Source of the DNA: Favolaschia claudopus
Taxonomy: Eukaryota > Basidiomycota > Agaricomycetes > Agaricales > Mycenaceae
Reading direction: 5' to 3'
Assembly (NCBI GenBank): GCA_037176885.1
Contig: JAWWNJ010000007.1
Coordinates: 682,001 to 746,000 of the forward strand
DNA: 64,000 nt
The notes beneath the pieces were generated by a model that saw nothing but the letters and a program-made list of their open reading frames with translations, did not search any database and was not told the origin of the DNA. Positions 11,585-23,500 of this stretch are shown here, piece after piece. A program made the position numbers and the translations under genes. Numbering within the stretch: the stretch's first letter is position 1; every line of letters starts with the position of its first letter.

Positions 11585-11790
11585 TGTAGCAGTGGCGGTT
11601 TGCGGATTGTCCTCACTAATTTCTGACTTGGTGCTCCTACGCTTCCGAAAGTCTAGACCAGCAGTACCGCTGCAATTTCATTGACTTACCTTTGTCCCTT
11701 TGTCTGTCTCACCCCATAGTACACACACATATGATAGTTCTTCTACTTGCCGTTGCATGGCCCCTACTGGTTCTGTGTCCTGTATTATCA
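11585..11790. repeat. Dispersed fragment of the duplicated block
   Basis: Matches 36270-36460 and, in part, 2265-2395. The shared core runs through CATTGACTTAC, TTTGTCCCTTTGTCTG and TACACACACATATGAT. It is the only piece of the block present here, so it is a separate short transfer. Confidence 0.75.
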
Positions 11791-12606
11791 CGGATTTTGG
11801 AAACCTTACACATGGAATTATAAGAACTTTGGCATTCGGACGTGTGAAACAGTTATAAGACATCTTTCGCGATAGATATATCGGCCGCTTTACAAGCAAC
11901 TAAAACACCAAACCTCTTGAGAAGAGTTACATCTCACCCTTTTGTTGGAGACGATACTTCCTGTGTCAACATAGGATTAGTATAGACATTCTCTGTACAA
12001 AGTCAGCAATTGCAAAAGCTTAAGTTTAGTATATTTTGAGTATTAAGATAGTTGGAGTGCCACAGTCTATACTGGACTGGAACCCCAAACCTCACACGTC
12101 GTTCTCATAATGGTTAGCATTATATTTGGGATTTGATTATGATTTATTTCCCTTCATATCTTGGGTGTTTCCACAGTTGCCCTTTGCAACAGGACAAAGT
12201 TTTGAGCCTGTGCCGGCCTTGGCACACAAACCTTGAGAGACAAAGTTGGTTGGGAGATCAAAATCCATGATTTGGCCGAAGGCATTTCAGAGAAATGAAG
12301 CTGTGGTCGAGATATGGTCTATGACTAAGACCTAACTTTTTCAGTTTAGCAAAATTCAAAAATCCTCTGGCCAAATCCTAGTTCTATGTCTCAGTCACAA
12401 CTTTGCCTCTCAACTTTTTCGGCATGGTGCAGCTGCCGCTCACAAAACGTTGTGGCGTTTCGGCCATGCCATTTGCTGGGGAGGCAGCATCAATCAATAT
12501 GTACAAGCAGAACACTCATGGCTTGATTGCTGCCCACTCACATAGTCAATTCAGGGGCCTATGTCATGTGACAGGCAGATTGATCCAAATAGTACCATAT
12601 ATACAG

Positions 12607-12634
12607 GTATACTGTACTCTTCTGTACAGTATAC
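12607..12634. other. Perfect 11-bp inverted repeat (hairpin)
   Basis: GTATACTGTAC, six-base spacer TCTTCT, then GTACAGTATAC. The stem has no mismatch. No gene end lies beside it, so a role as terminator or processing site is unproven. Confidence 0.75.
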
Positions 12635-13212
12635 AGCCCTGGTTTGATACCAGATGGGGGCATTGACCAGTGTTGTTCTTTGTTCTGTGTTTTGTATAGG
12701 GATCTTTGCCTTTCATGATGCTCAAGCTTGTGAGCAGGGGTCAACAGTCACACATCAGCCATTTGACAAGTATCTTGTGGCTTGTCGGGGCTGGTCAGCT
12801 TGTTTGATGGGATCAGCAAGCTTGAGCCTCGAAAAATTGGCCTTTTGAGGTACAATAAACCTATCCAACATAGTCAAACTCACCTCTATTTATGTTCAAG
12901 TATCTATCTCACTTGCCCTGCACCCGAAAATCCCCCCACCAGGTCGAAAATGCGAAGATTTTATGAGCCAAAATGAGAGCTTGTTGGTCCGAGGAGAAAG
13001 CTTGCGGCCTTGTCAGCCTGCAAACTTTTTCGGCCTTTTTTGACCTTGTACGGGTTAAAAAGCTCCCACAAGTTATATGTCAAAACTCTGATGCAGGGTT
13101 GCGTGTTAAGCTGGATATGCATATTGAACAAGGTACAGGAGGATTGGGAAGAATCATGTTATAGCATGGAACTAATCTACATATGAATCGGAGCCACAAA
13201 CCCTAAATGGAG

Positions 13213-16200
13213 CTACAAGCCATAATGCACAAACGGAACCCAACGTATGAAGTCCACATTTCCATGATCTCGGAGTTGTTTCACCGCAATATGGAGAGCT
13301 CGGGCAGCCTCTGTCAGATCTGGAGTTACTGGAGGGACCACATGAGGATCACAATTTGCAAAGAGATGCCCATAGAAGGCATCTGCAACTCTGGGACCAT
13401 CATCATCTCTGATTGTCCTAAAGGCCGTCAACTAAACCAATCAATATTCATGCAGCTCTTGCAACTTACCACATAGTTCCAACAACCCCTCGAAATCCTG
13501 CAAATTGAAGAGTGGCTGCAAGGTGCATGGCCTCATCAGGAAGTTGATCATCTCCTTTTGCAGTCTCACAAGCACTGAGGAAGGCCAATGACATGTGCTT
13601 TTGCTGAGATTGTGGTTTCATTATCTGTGAAACCTTGAGTGCTCCATCATTGAGCACAAGACCACTGTCAAGGGGATGAAATTTATCCTGGATTCCATGG
13701 CAAGCCAGGTGGACAATTGATGAGTCTTGTAGATGGGTTAATGCTGTTCCCTTTGTCGCTGGGGATGTGTTGCCAAGGCTCGTCAGCCATTCTGTAGGAA
13801 CTTGGGACTGAATTTTTGCCAGCTCAGTTCGAGTCCCTGGCAGTGGTGAGAAGCCATGGGTCACTGGCTGTATCAACACAGTCATCTTAAATGGCTCTAC
13901 TGTAGGTGTTGGAGCATTGAGTAACGCAGCAAGTGTGGGTGTGTATGATGGGACAACAAAGTCCGACACGGAGACTGTGTCCATTATGCCTCCATTGGCA
14001 GCAAACCAAGTTTCAGTGCCCACCAAGCCACCATTGTATATGCCAGCAGCATGGATTGGGAGAAATGTCAATGGCCCAGTTGGACACCACCATAAACGAG
14101 GTGGATTGGCTGATGGCTAATTTTTTGTCAGCATATTGCAGGCTACAGGAGACCTGAAATTGGGTACCTTCAATTCCAGAGCAGAAAACACAGGCTCAAC
14201 TATTGTTTGCCAAAGCTCAGCCAAAATCAGTTCAAAAACATAGTTGGTTAACTCCGAGGCTTGTATTGGTATTGAGTGCATTGAACCTTCTTGCTTCCCA
14301 CACAACCGCTCTATTGTGGTAAGCAGGTTTTGCAAGTTGTTGTCATCTGCAACATCCCTTGGGAGGGTAAGAAGATTGAATCCAGAGCCACAAATTTGTC
14401 GAAGTGCTTCGACCAGGAATTTCACCATCTTCAGATTCAATGGCAATGGTACACATTTGATCTCTGTGGACTGCTGCAAGATTAATGCTGCACAGCCAAA
14501 TATGCTGGCATTCAAAACCACAATTGGCCCATTCTTGCTTGCACTCTGCAATTTGTGAATTGTTTTGGGGCACAAAAAATCTTCGAATCCAGGGAGCAGA
14601 CGGATTTCTTCAAGAGTATGTTTCCAATCTGCATTGAGATTGCGGTAATGATGGGCTGCCAAGTCCTCTGATGTATGCTCTTGTGCGAGTGGACCCAATA
14701 CCTGGCACGAAGATAACTCCTGATAGGAGCTCTCTTCCAATTTCTGCAAAAGGTCTGTTGCTCTGCCTCCTAGTTCAGGACTGATGACACGAAGTTCATT
14801 GAGTGGGACACGGAGCTGCGAGGCTTGTGACCAGAAGACTGAACGACCTGCTTCTAGAAACTCCACAGCTTTAGCAAGCTCATTGCATGTGATTGCACAT
14901 GCTGCAGCCTCACATGCAATCCCCGCTGTATCAGTCAATGCAAGAGATGCCAAAATCTCATGGCGTGAGTTTAAATCCTTCCCAAGTGACACATTCTGCA
15001 AAAGAAGATCTATGGCAGTTTGACAGGCTTCCAGTACGGAAGGATGCTGTAAAGTGTGTGCAAAGCGGAACCACAGTTTTGCTGATGTGAATCGCCGGGA
15101 GACTGAAGAGTATTCATAGCTGCAGGCTTCACGAAATACTCTTGCACCCTTGTCTCTATGTTGCCCCCCTAGCACATCCTCAGCCTCTTTCATCAGAAAT
15201 AGACCAAGGTTATGCAAACACACACCACGGGCTGGATTGGGAGATGGGCATAGAGCCAGAGCAGCATGATAGAGATTCAAAACTTCATCAGCATCAGATG
15301 AAAAGCTGTCCAACACTAGTAGTTCCTGCAGGGTAGCAGCAAGCTGGGCAAGTGAAGAGCTGTCTACAATGAGTAGCTCTGAAGTTGACCTCAGTTGCAG
15401 AGCTTCACGCTGTAGTTTCACAGAGTTTTCAAGGTCTTCCCTGATATGTGTCACGTTGTATTGGAGTAGTAGTGCCTGACCCAGATTTTTTAAAATGTTC
15501 GCACGGCATATAGATGTGGATGAGTGCAGTGTGAGAGCCTCTTGTGCCGCACTGATAGCAGTGTCCAGATCATCCCTGCTGTTGGTTAATGCATATCGCT
15601 TTAGAGCTCCTGTACATAAATTGGAATAAACATATGCAAGATCCTCAGTCCCCACTCCTTGTTGTGGCTCCTTGTTCACAATCTGGCGGCACAAATCAAT
15701 GCAGCTGTCAAGATCAGAAAGTTTGCCTGTGTATTCAGCACGTGCAGAGAGGCCTATGGCCAAGCCAGATATTCCGATGTTGCTATTCAATGATAAAGCT
15801 TCCCGATGTAAGGCAATAGCTTCATCAATGTCTTCAAGAGTGCCTATTTTTTTGAACCGAAGAAATAGGGTGCGACCAAGGGAAGCCAGGCAGACACTTC
15901 TCTCAATCAGGGCTCCAGATTCAAGCGTGGACAGTGCTTGATGGAGTAATTCCAATGCCTTCTCGATATCTGAGATGTTGTCATCCCTTTTGAAACGTTC
16001 ACAATGTATGTCACCTATTAACACCATGGTGGAGCTACGTTTGGATTGAGACATTGAAGGTAGGTGTAAGGCTTCATCATAACATTCAAGTGCAGAGTCA
16101 AGGTCTCCATATTCATTGAAATCTTTGTATCTTTCCATCAAATTTCCGCCCAATTCTGCAAGGGTGCTGGCCCGCTCAGAATGTGGAACTGGCCGCAGCA

Positions 16201-18001
16201 AGAGTAGATCACCCAAGAACTTGATAAGACTGTCCAAATCTGCTCTGCTGTGCAGCTTGATAAAGCGTAGCTCCAATATTTTGATGAGGGTTTCCATCAC
16301 CTGTTCGCGCTCCAATGACACATGACCCAGCTCGGACATGTTTACACTGTGATCAGATTCAGACAATATTTGGAGGCTTTCATTACAACATTCTATCGCA
16401 GACTCCAGGTCTCTGAATGCATTGAAGCGCTTGAATTTCTCCAGGAAAATAGTGGCCAAAACTCTGAGAGTGTCGGCCCGATCAGGATGTGGAACAGGCT
16501 GCAAAGAAAGTATAAGCTGGGACATCTCAACAAAGTTCTCAAACTCTGCTGCTCCGCTTGTCTTCTCAGAGCGTACTTGTAATGTTTTGAAGAGGTGTTT
16601 TGTCACATAAGCCTGCTCACACAAATCCTCCCTTAGAGCTGCATGTAGAGCTTCAACAGCAGCATCAAGGTCACCTAAATCATTCTGCTGTTCAAATTGT
16701 CTGTGTAGGGCATCACCCAGCTTGTCCAGAAACTTCCATCGAATTGGATGACCCTGACAGAGCAGAGGAAGGATTTCGCGATGCAAGCTGATCTCAGCAT
16801 CAAGATCACCCGGGTCCTTCACTTGCAGAAAATGTTGGTGAAGACAAAGTGTCAAGTTGTATATGTGCAGTGGCCGAGAAGGATGACCTCGCGACAAAGA
16901 GGATTCCATGATCCCCAGGTGCACCAGTGCTGCATCAAGATCTGATATGTTGTTGGACATGCAGTACACCTGGAGGAGTTGGGTCCCCAGCTCTGCAGAA
17001 GCAGCTGCATCTTGATCAACCTGCCGCAGACGATTAATGAGCACAACATCTGATAGTCCCACATTTCCCTTTGTGAATATAGCGGCCACCAGGGAAACCA
17101 TTTCCGTTGGTCTTGTAGTGGCAAGGCAACGAAATAAGGAGATGGATTCTTCCAGATCCTGTGCTTCACCACAGTGGCGGAATCGCAGAAGGAGGGCCTC
17201 GGCAAGATTGTAAACTGGTTTCCAGTGCTGAGACCTGAGAGCAGAATGCAGTACCTGGCGATACATGAACACTGCCGTGTCCAGGTTGGCCAAGTCAAAC
17301 ATTTGTTGGAAACTGAGAAGAATCTGGGAAGCTTGATCTAATATTTCTTCAATGTGCTCCTCAGTCTCTGAGAGAACAACATTCTGCAAAGTTTATGACT
17401 CTCAGTTTCAATGATATATACTATGGTCCAAAAAAACGCACACAGAAAGCAAACAGGTTGGCCATGTCATAGTCATTACGACTGGCAGGCTCTAGCAAAT
17501 GATAGGCATGTGACACATCAGCCATATCATATGTATAGTTGAATCTGGTCAACATTGCAGCAGCAAGGTGATGGAGATATACTGGTAGGTCCAAATCAGT
17601 GGGGTGCTTCATAGACAAGGCTTGACAAAAGAGAAAGATTGCAGTGTTGAGATCAGCTATATTGCAAGCTGCTTTGCATTCCTGGAAGATTTCATCTGCG
17701 AGCCGAACTGCATCTGCTGCTTCCTCCTCCAAATCCTAAGCACGAAAAGTGAGATTTTCCCTCAGTGATACAACAGAGCTAAATGCTTACCAGGTTGAGA
17801 TTCAGATCATCCTCATCATTATTGCTGTCATTATGCACAATGGTGTGAGTTTGAGGGGATATGTTTTGGGGAACTACTTGACGCCGGCTGCAGTGAGTAG
17901 AAATGTAGTCAAATCAAGCAATCAACCATACTAGGTGGTGAAGGGGTCGTTGAATCTGTTCTGTTGTTGTGTGGTAAGATAGATCGAGTTTCTGAGGACA
18001 T
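13213..18001 (-). CDS. TPR-CHAT protein (caspase-HetF-associated-TPR type protease)
   Basis: Predicted 1505-aa protein from six exons: 18001-17932, 17876-17791, 17735-17442, 17383-14168, 14116-13470 and 13417-13213. Introns are 51-58 nt and all phases agree. An acidic low-complexity N-terminus (DNLNL-rich, near residues 24-55) precedes about 1000 residues of TPR-like 40-50-aa repeats (patterns such as DLDSALECYDEALHL and IDEAIALHREAL). The C-terminal CHAT domain starts near residue 1230 (LWWCPTGPLTFLPIHAAG), with the catalytic pair at HLACHG (His1362) and LSACETA (Cys1405) and a closing FIRWVPFVHYG. CHAT domains are clan-CD cysteine proteases related to separase and caspases, and Agaricomycetes carry many TPR-CHAT genes. 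Both catalytic residues are present. The first intron uses a weak acceptor (GTCAAG), so the start at 18001 is tentative; an upstream in-frame ATG lies at 18151. Confidence 0.88.
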
Positions 18002-19126
18002 GGCAACTTTCAAGGTGGATTGCTCTGAGGTGCCTGGTGGTGAGTAAGAGAGGGGTAACTGGGAGTTATAAAGCATACCAAGAAGTAGGGTCGTTGACCT
18101 TGAGCATGGCTGACACAGCTCAATGATATATAAATGGTTCCTACTAGCCATGTGTTTACAGCTTGGCTTTCATGAATACCCAAAATGCTTCGTAATGGAG
18201 TCAGATTGACACTGTCTCCTTGTGTTGCCCTGCAGGCAGAGCTTAACTGTGACAATTCTCCGAGATTGATCTACAACTATTTCTAGATTCGGACAAGTAA
18301 CACATTGGCCAAGATCGGCAACCTCATGCTTGCCTGCCTCTTACCCACGCCTGAACCGCACGGCAATCCATTTAGCTGGCAGGATTAAGTTCTGGATGGG
18401 GCTGAATGTTTCATAACAGATGTCCTGATTGATTGAGTCAGATTGATGCTGTCTCCTCCCTAGAGCAACACGAGGGACAGGTCTATATAGCAAAGACACC
18501 GAGCTGGTATATATAAAGTGTCTGTTCATGAGAGACTAAATCAATTTCGACAATTCTCACAGATGAGCCCCGGGCCACAGCTGCTTTACAGTGTTGGTCG
18601 GTTTTTGACCCTGGAGTGGAGATTTCAGACATTGTTTACCTGCTTGTGTGTTCCCTTGCTAAGGGGCCATAGGGCTGGGCGGCAGTTCAAGCGCCCAACC
18701 ACATTGCCACTGCATTCATTGTGGAGCGAAATGCTGAAAATAGCTCAAATGCATGACATTTGGGGGTCAGAGTTTGGTTGGAGTGGAGCCATACTACTTT
18801 CTGCTCAGAGGCATGTTAAGCTTAAGTCTAAACATAAAATAAAATGCCACTTGATCAAAACTGGACAAAATCTGTTATAGGAAATAGCTCTATGTTGCTA
18901 ATACAGTAAATGATGCTGGGACGGCACTCTCATGCTTACCTGGTGTATCTTACATGGAAGACTCAGAGTGTTGCACATTTAGCGAGTGTTCAGAGCAAGA
19001 TTGAAAGAACTCAGAAGAGTTAAAAAAGAATAAAAAATCAAATGCGGCTGCGAGGAGTGGAACAGCATAGTCATTGCTTAAAGATGAAGGGACAACACAG
19101 CAAGACATTCATACCCCGGGATTAGC
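18002..19126. other. Upstream region of the TPR-CHAT gene, no other gene seen
   Basis: Two related segments, GAGTCAGATTGACACTGTCT near 18199 and GAGTCAGATTGATGCTGTCT near 18436, are each followed by a CGACAATTCTC- or GACAATTCTCC-like piece. This suggests a partial duplication of the promoter side. A TATATATA-like box lies near 18510. A 120-codon plus-strand frame at 18518-18880 has no recognisable content. Confidence 0.45.
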
Positions 19127-19218
19127 TCAGACACGAGAGAGTGGAACCAAAGTAGCCAACATATGGTTGAACATCCCAGTTTTAGATCCTGTAGCAGTGC
19201 ACAGCACACAATGTCCAA
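19127..19218 (-). ncRNA. tRNA-like unit, degenerate, cluster II
   Basis: Full length, but the B box has drifted (GGTTCCACTCT), the acceptor stem is mismatched and the D-like arm is GTGTGCTGTGCAC. Probably inactive. Confidence 0.55.
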
Positions 19219-19429
19219 TTGACTTGAGTCGCTTCGCAGATCAGGTCAAGGATGTTTTGGGTTCGGAATTTAGAGGAAGAATCGAGAGAACAGAAAAACA
19301 AAACAAAGGCCGTTGTCAATGAGCCCAGTCAGTTGGAAGCTGCGACTCCAAGTAGTGGAAAAGCATGGTGGCTGCTGGAGGAATTGAGGGCGCAATAAAA
19401 AGGAAAACTTTTTGTAACCAATGAGGACA

Positions 19430-19463
19430 TTCGGACTGGCAGTGTGCCACACACGACATCCGA
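19430..19463 (-). ncRNA. tRNA-like unit, internally deleted, cluster II
   Basis: The 5' part (acceptor strand, D-like arm and GCCAG) joins directly to a 3' acceptor remnant (GTCCGAA). The central loop and the T-like arm are missing. Confidence 0.5.
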
Positions 19464-19701
19464 GTGTTTGTATTCTGCCTTGCGAGAAGTGACATCAATG
19501 GAGGCTGAGCTTGAGGACGTTCGGACTTGAGGAGGACATAGTGAATTGAAGTTGAATTTGAGGTTGATTGGGGAGGAATCTTCAACTCAGAAGCAGTGAA
19601 TGAGATTGATTGACACCCAGGGTGTCGTCGTTGCTTGAGGATGGGTTGATAGCGCAGCAAAAAGTGCTCCGGAGCTTCACTACTGCCTCAGAATACTAAG
19701 C

Positions 19702-19791
19702 TCGGAAAGAGAGTTGAACCCAAGTTGAAGCCAGTAAGGAGTGATCAAAGATGTCTAAGTGTTCTGGCAGTGCGCCGCGCACGACACCCGA
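19702..19791 (-). ncRNA. tRNA-like unit, cluster II
   Basis: D-like arm GTGCGCGGCGCAC, central stem GCCAG/CTGGC and B box GGTTCAACTCT are present on the minus strand. The acceptor stem has several mismatches. The T5 run is at 19659-19663 (A5 on the plus strand). Confidence 0.6.
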
Positions 19792-19810
19792 TTGATTTGA
19801 GTTGCTCTGC

Positions 19811-20100
19811 GTTGCATATTAGGGTGTTTCAGATATCTCAATTCTGCTCAACTTTGGGTCCAACTTTGGTGTCAATTTTGTCCTAACTTGGAGTCCAATT
19901 TTGAGGGTTGAGGCCAATTTTTGGCCCGTAAGAATTAGCTGAAGTTGAGCAGAAAGTTGGAGAGTGGAAGTTGGAGTGAAAGATAGGATGCAAGTCGTGC
20001 ATAGGACCACGACTTGCATCCCAACTTCGAAATCGGACTCAAATTTGGACTTGCAACTTTCAAATTCGGACATCAATTTGGAACCAAAGACATTGCATGT
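19811..20100. repeat. Imperfect inverted repeat inserted in tRNA-like cluster II
   Basis: A perfect core hairpin at 19987-20020 has 13-bp arms (GATGCAAGTCGTG and CACGACTTGCATC) and an 8-nt loop. The outer sequences, rich in CAACTTTGG-like and TCCAAATT-like pieces, pair imperfectly. It sits where the usual 290-bp spacing widens to 467 bp, so it looks inserted. TTGCAT occurs at both edges but no clean terminal repeats are visible. Confidence 0.55.
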
Positions 20101-20175
20101 AGTAGACATTGGACAAGCATGGTCGTTCCTGAGGGAATTGATGGCACAGCAAAACATTTCTACGGCGGGATCAGC

Positions 20176-20258
20176 TCGGAAGGAGTCGAACCCAAATGGC
20201 CAGTGAATCGCAATCGGAAAATTAACTGTCTTGAAAGTGCGTTGTGCATGACATCCGA
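20176..20258 (-). ncRNA. tRNA-like unit, cluster II, shortened
   Basis: The B box GGTTCGACTCC is intact. The acceptor 5' strand is TCGGATG and the 3' strand is shortened (CCTTCCGA). The D-like arm has drifted (ATGCACAACGCAC). A T4 run lies about 22 nt downstream. Confidence 0.55.
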
Positions 20259-20458
20259 TTGGTTTGAGTTGCTTTGCGGATCAGCTCGAGGATGGTTTGG
20301 GTTTGGATTTTTGGATGCAGAGGAAGAATTGAGAGAACGAAGACTTGAGATAGGTTTGTGAAAATGCGGCCAGACGTGGCGCGGAGGAGAAAAGCATAGC
20401 CATTGTTGAAGGAAATGACGCGGCGACAAAAAGGAAAAGTTGTGACCAATGACGAATT

Positions 20459-20546
20459 TCGGACGAGGGAGTCGAACCCCAGTTGCCAGCAAAATTCTCA
20501 AGGCAGAAGGACGATAGCCTGGCAGTGCGCCGTGCACGACGTCCGA
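20459..20546 (-). ncRNA. tRNA-like Pol III-type unit, cluster II
   Basis: Acceptor TCGGACG/CGTCCGA, D-like arm GTGCACGGCGCAC, central stem TGCCAG/CTGGCA and B box GGTTCGACTCC are all intact on the minus strand. A T5 run lies about 30 nt downstream. One of the best-preserved copies. Confidence 0.72.
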
Positions 20547-20559
20547 TTGATTTGAGATA

Positions 20560-23500
20560 TTCTAGAAATTGTTCAGGATGGGTACGAAAGTTTACTGGTT
20601 GGCAGCGAATGCCGAAAGAAGCGGTTGGCACGGCAGGAAAGAAACGATTTTTGTGTATCTGTGGGCCCAAGGAGTCCAAAACCTGCGGGTGAGGTGGCGT
20701 TCAGGATAAGCTCTGAGGTGGGAGACTCGGAACGAGAGAGTGGGCGTTGGTGGGCACTGAACAAGAGCACATCGTGGTAGCGGATCAACGGAATCCAGTT
20801 GACAGGTGTATATTCCCGCGCCCTCTCCTCTTTTCTCGTCGTCACCGTCGCCACCACCGCTCTTTACTGTACGAATCCCTTACCGCCAATCCAACGACCA
20901 GTGAAGCTGGACTGTCCCTCGTCGTCTCACTCTCATTTGACACACTCCACAGCCGCCGCCAAGCTCCACTCGTTCATTCAAAGCGCCACTGTCCAATGTT
21001 CATGTGCCTCCCCGACTCCTCTGAATGCCATAGCCTTGAGTCATGATCTATCGCACTCAAGACTTGTTCGAATTCCCGCCACAATGGCGCCGCCGCCGCC
21101 GCGACTCGCGCTCCGTTCTCAATATCGATGTTAGCAAGCCACTTTCTCCACCACTTCTTCCATCCGCTTAGCCCCCTCGTCACCCCCTACTTACACGCAT
21201 CTGACTGTCGAGTCCCGAACCTTGCCTTTACCACCGCTCTTCCCGCTACCTCCTCGCACCTACTGGACGGCATACAGTATCTGCCGTCCCTTCTTCTCTC
21301 CTCTGTCTCTTGAATCTTCGCCTCTCTCTTCCCGTCCCTCGCTCTCTGTCATGTACCTTTTTCTCATCTACTTTACTCACCTACATCTAGCTACCCTACG
21401 CCGTTTCTCCTCGCGCTCCATTCATTTACTTCCCCATCCTCTGCTTTCACTCGCGCTACGCTACCTTCTCCCTCTGTTCACTTCGCTTTCGTTTTAAGCA
21501 CCCCTGATCGTGTTTCTTCGTCTATATACTCCAGCCATGCTTCTTTTCCTGGGCCCTGATACGGACGACCTAGAAACGTCGCTGCCATTCGAAGATCGTC
21601 ATAGCGCTTACCATCCACCACCTCCAACGCCCGGGTCATCGTACCGCATCTATCCGCATCTATCCCATCTATCCGCATCTATCCTCTGAGCATAATCATG
21701 TCAATGCCCAGGTGTGTCCGCTGCGTTTTTGCTCTTTCTTCCAGGACTCGTCGCTCATTTACGTTACTCAGTACACGACTTTCCCCGCCTGCCAATATCC
21801 ACGTCCCCTGCCATTCTTCCCCCCGCCCTCCCGGTTACTCTCTCGGCTTTTCTGGCCCCCGTTCGCCTGCCCACCTTCTCACTCTCACCCTCTCCTTTCC
21901 TTCCTCATCCTCATCTTCATCCCCTTTCCTCTCCCTCTCCCGCTTCCTTCTCCCAGTCCCCGTCTCCGTCCTTCTCCCCACCCCCGTCCCCGTCCCATTC
22001 CCTTCCTTCCCTCCCACCATTCCACCCAGCTCGCCGCCCACCCTCCCCCACTACGTCTATCCCCAGCACATCCTCCGTCGCCGTCATCGTCATCGCCATC
22101 CGTATCTTCATCAAGCAGATACGCTAGTCCGCTCGTCGTCATCGTCTCGGGCTCTAGCTCTCGTACATCCGACACGTGTACACGCCGCACGCCCCGCCCC
22201 GTCTTGGCTCGTCACTCCCGGCCGCCGATGTCCTTCCCGTGCTCGTCGCACGTCTGGTGACTCCCCCATGCAAATCTAGCGGTGTCGGCTCATTTTATCT
22301 TCTTCTTCGGATTCACGTCCGCAAGCAGCGCGCCCTCGCCGAAATCGATTGTCAAGATCAAGTCCAAGATCAAGATCAAGCCCGATTCAATTCCACTCCC
22401 TACGGATCCCTCGCCCATACATATACACATCCGACGCCCACGATGACTAGTTCAGCGTCGGACGCTACAGTCGTATGCCTACCCTCCCCAGTCGACTTAC
22501 TCTACCCACCTACTATATGGCATCTCTCTTCGCTCTTGCTTCCTTCTCCCTCTCCCTCGTCGACTTCCGTGGTCCTGATTCGCCGCCGGATTCGTGCCTG
22601 CCAGCCTCCTCACTCTCCTTCCTCTTCCCTTTCCTTTCCTTTCCTTGCCACACCCCTTGCCCTTCTTCTTCCTTTCCTCTCATCCCCGTCCCCATCTTCC
22701 TCCCCCCCCACGAACACGACCACCCACCCCTCCACCCGTCCGTCACCCGTCCACCCGTCCGTCACCACCACCTCCCCCTCCCCCTCCCCCACCCTCCCAC
22801 GATCGCCATCTACATCTACGTCACCCAGCTCGCCGTCTGAATGCCCAGCACAGATCAGCTGTCATCATCGTCGTCGTTGTCTTGGCCAATTGAAGCTCGT
22901 CATCTTCGCTCCAGTCTTCTGCAGGCTTTATCTTTCGTCCGATATATACACTTGCTCTGATCCGTCTCGTCTCGACTCCTCACTCACGGCCGCCGTTCGC
23001 CACTGCTCACCGTTCAACGTCTGCTCCATCGTCCATGCAAATCTAGCGGTGTCAGCTCGTTCTCCTTCGGATGCACAGCGCTCTTTCACCGAGATGAAAT
23101 CGACTCAGGACCGATCGGCAATCCCATTCCCGCCGAACGATGTGACGCGGATGCAAGCACTGGTCTCTCGATTTACCTCGCCTATACACATTCGACGCGT
23201 GCGGACGCTATACTGTAACCATATGCCTGCCCTCCCCATTCTGCCTAGATACCTACCTATGCATCCCTGCGCCGTCCCTACTATATGACTACGTCTTAGG
23301 CTTCCTTCCTTCCTCCCCCCCTCCTCCTATGCCTTATCTCTTTCTCCTGCATCTCATCCTTCCTTCCTTCCTTCTCCCCTCATCCTCATCCACTCACCCT
23401 CCCATTCTCGGCCCCAGCCTCTTCTTACTTACTCAATTGCGCTCTTCGTCGATGATGTCTCGGTGATGATAATATCCAGATCCTCTCGAACTCGGTCTCC

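Larger units (their letters stand above)
9241..13212. other. Long stretch without a supported gene
   Basis: 9530-9650 is a copy of the flank that follows clusters II and IV (the CCCTCTCCTCTTTTCTCGTC segment at 20820 and 41279). 9770-10210 is GC-rich low-complexity GAGCGAGCG-type sequence. 10250-13200 is AT-richer and has no long frame with domain content. It contains a dispersed repeat fragment at 11585-11790 and a perfect hairpin at 12607-12634. A TATATAAA box near 11059 has no gene after it that I can support. Confidence 0.5.

Noticed and set aside
22176..23288. 370-codon plus-strand frame
   Set aside because: Driven by C/T-rich composition and microsatellites; no domain, and the paralogous tract has a differently disrupted frame.
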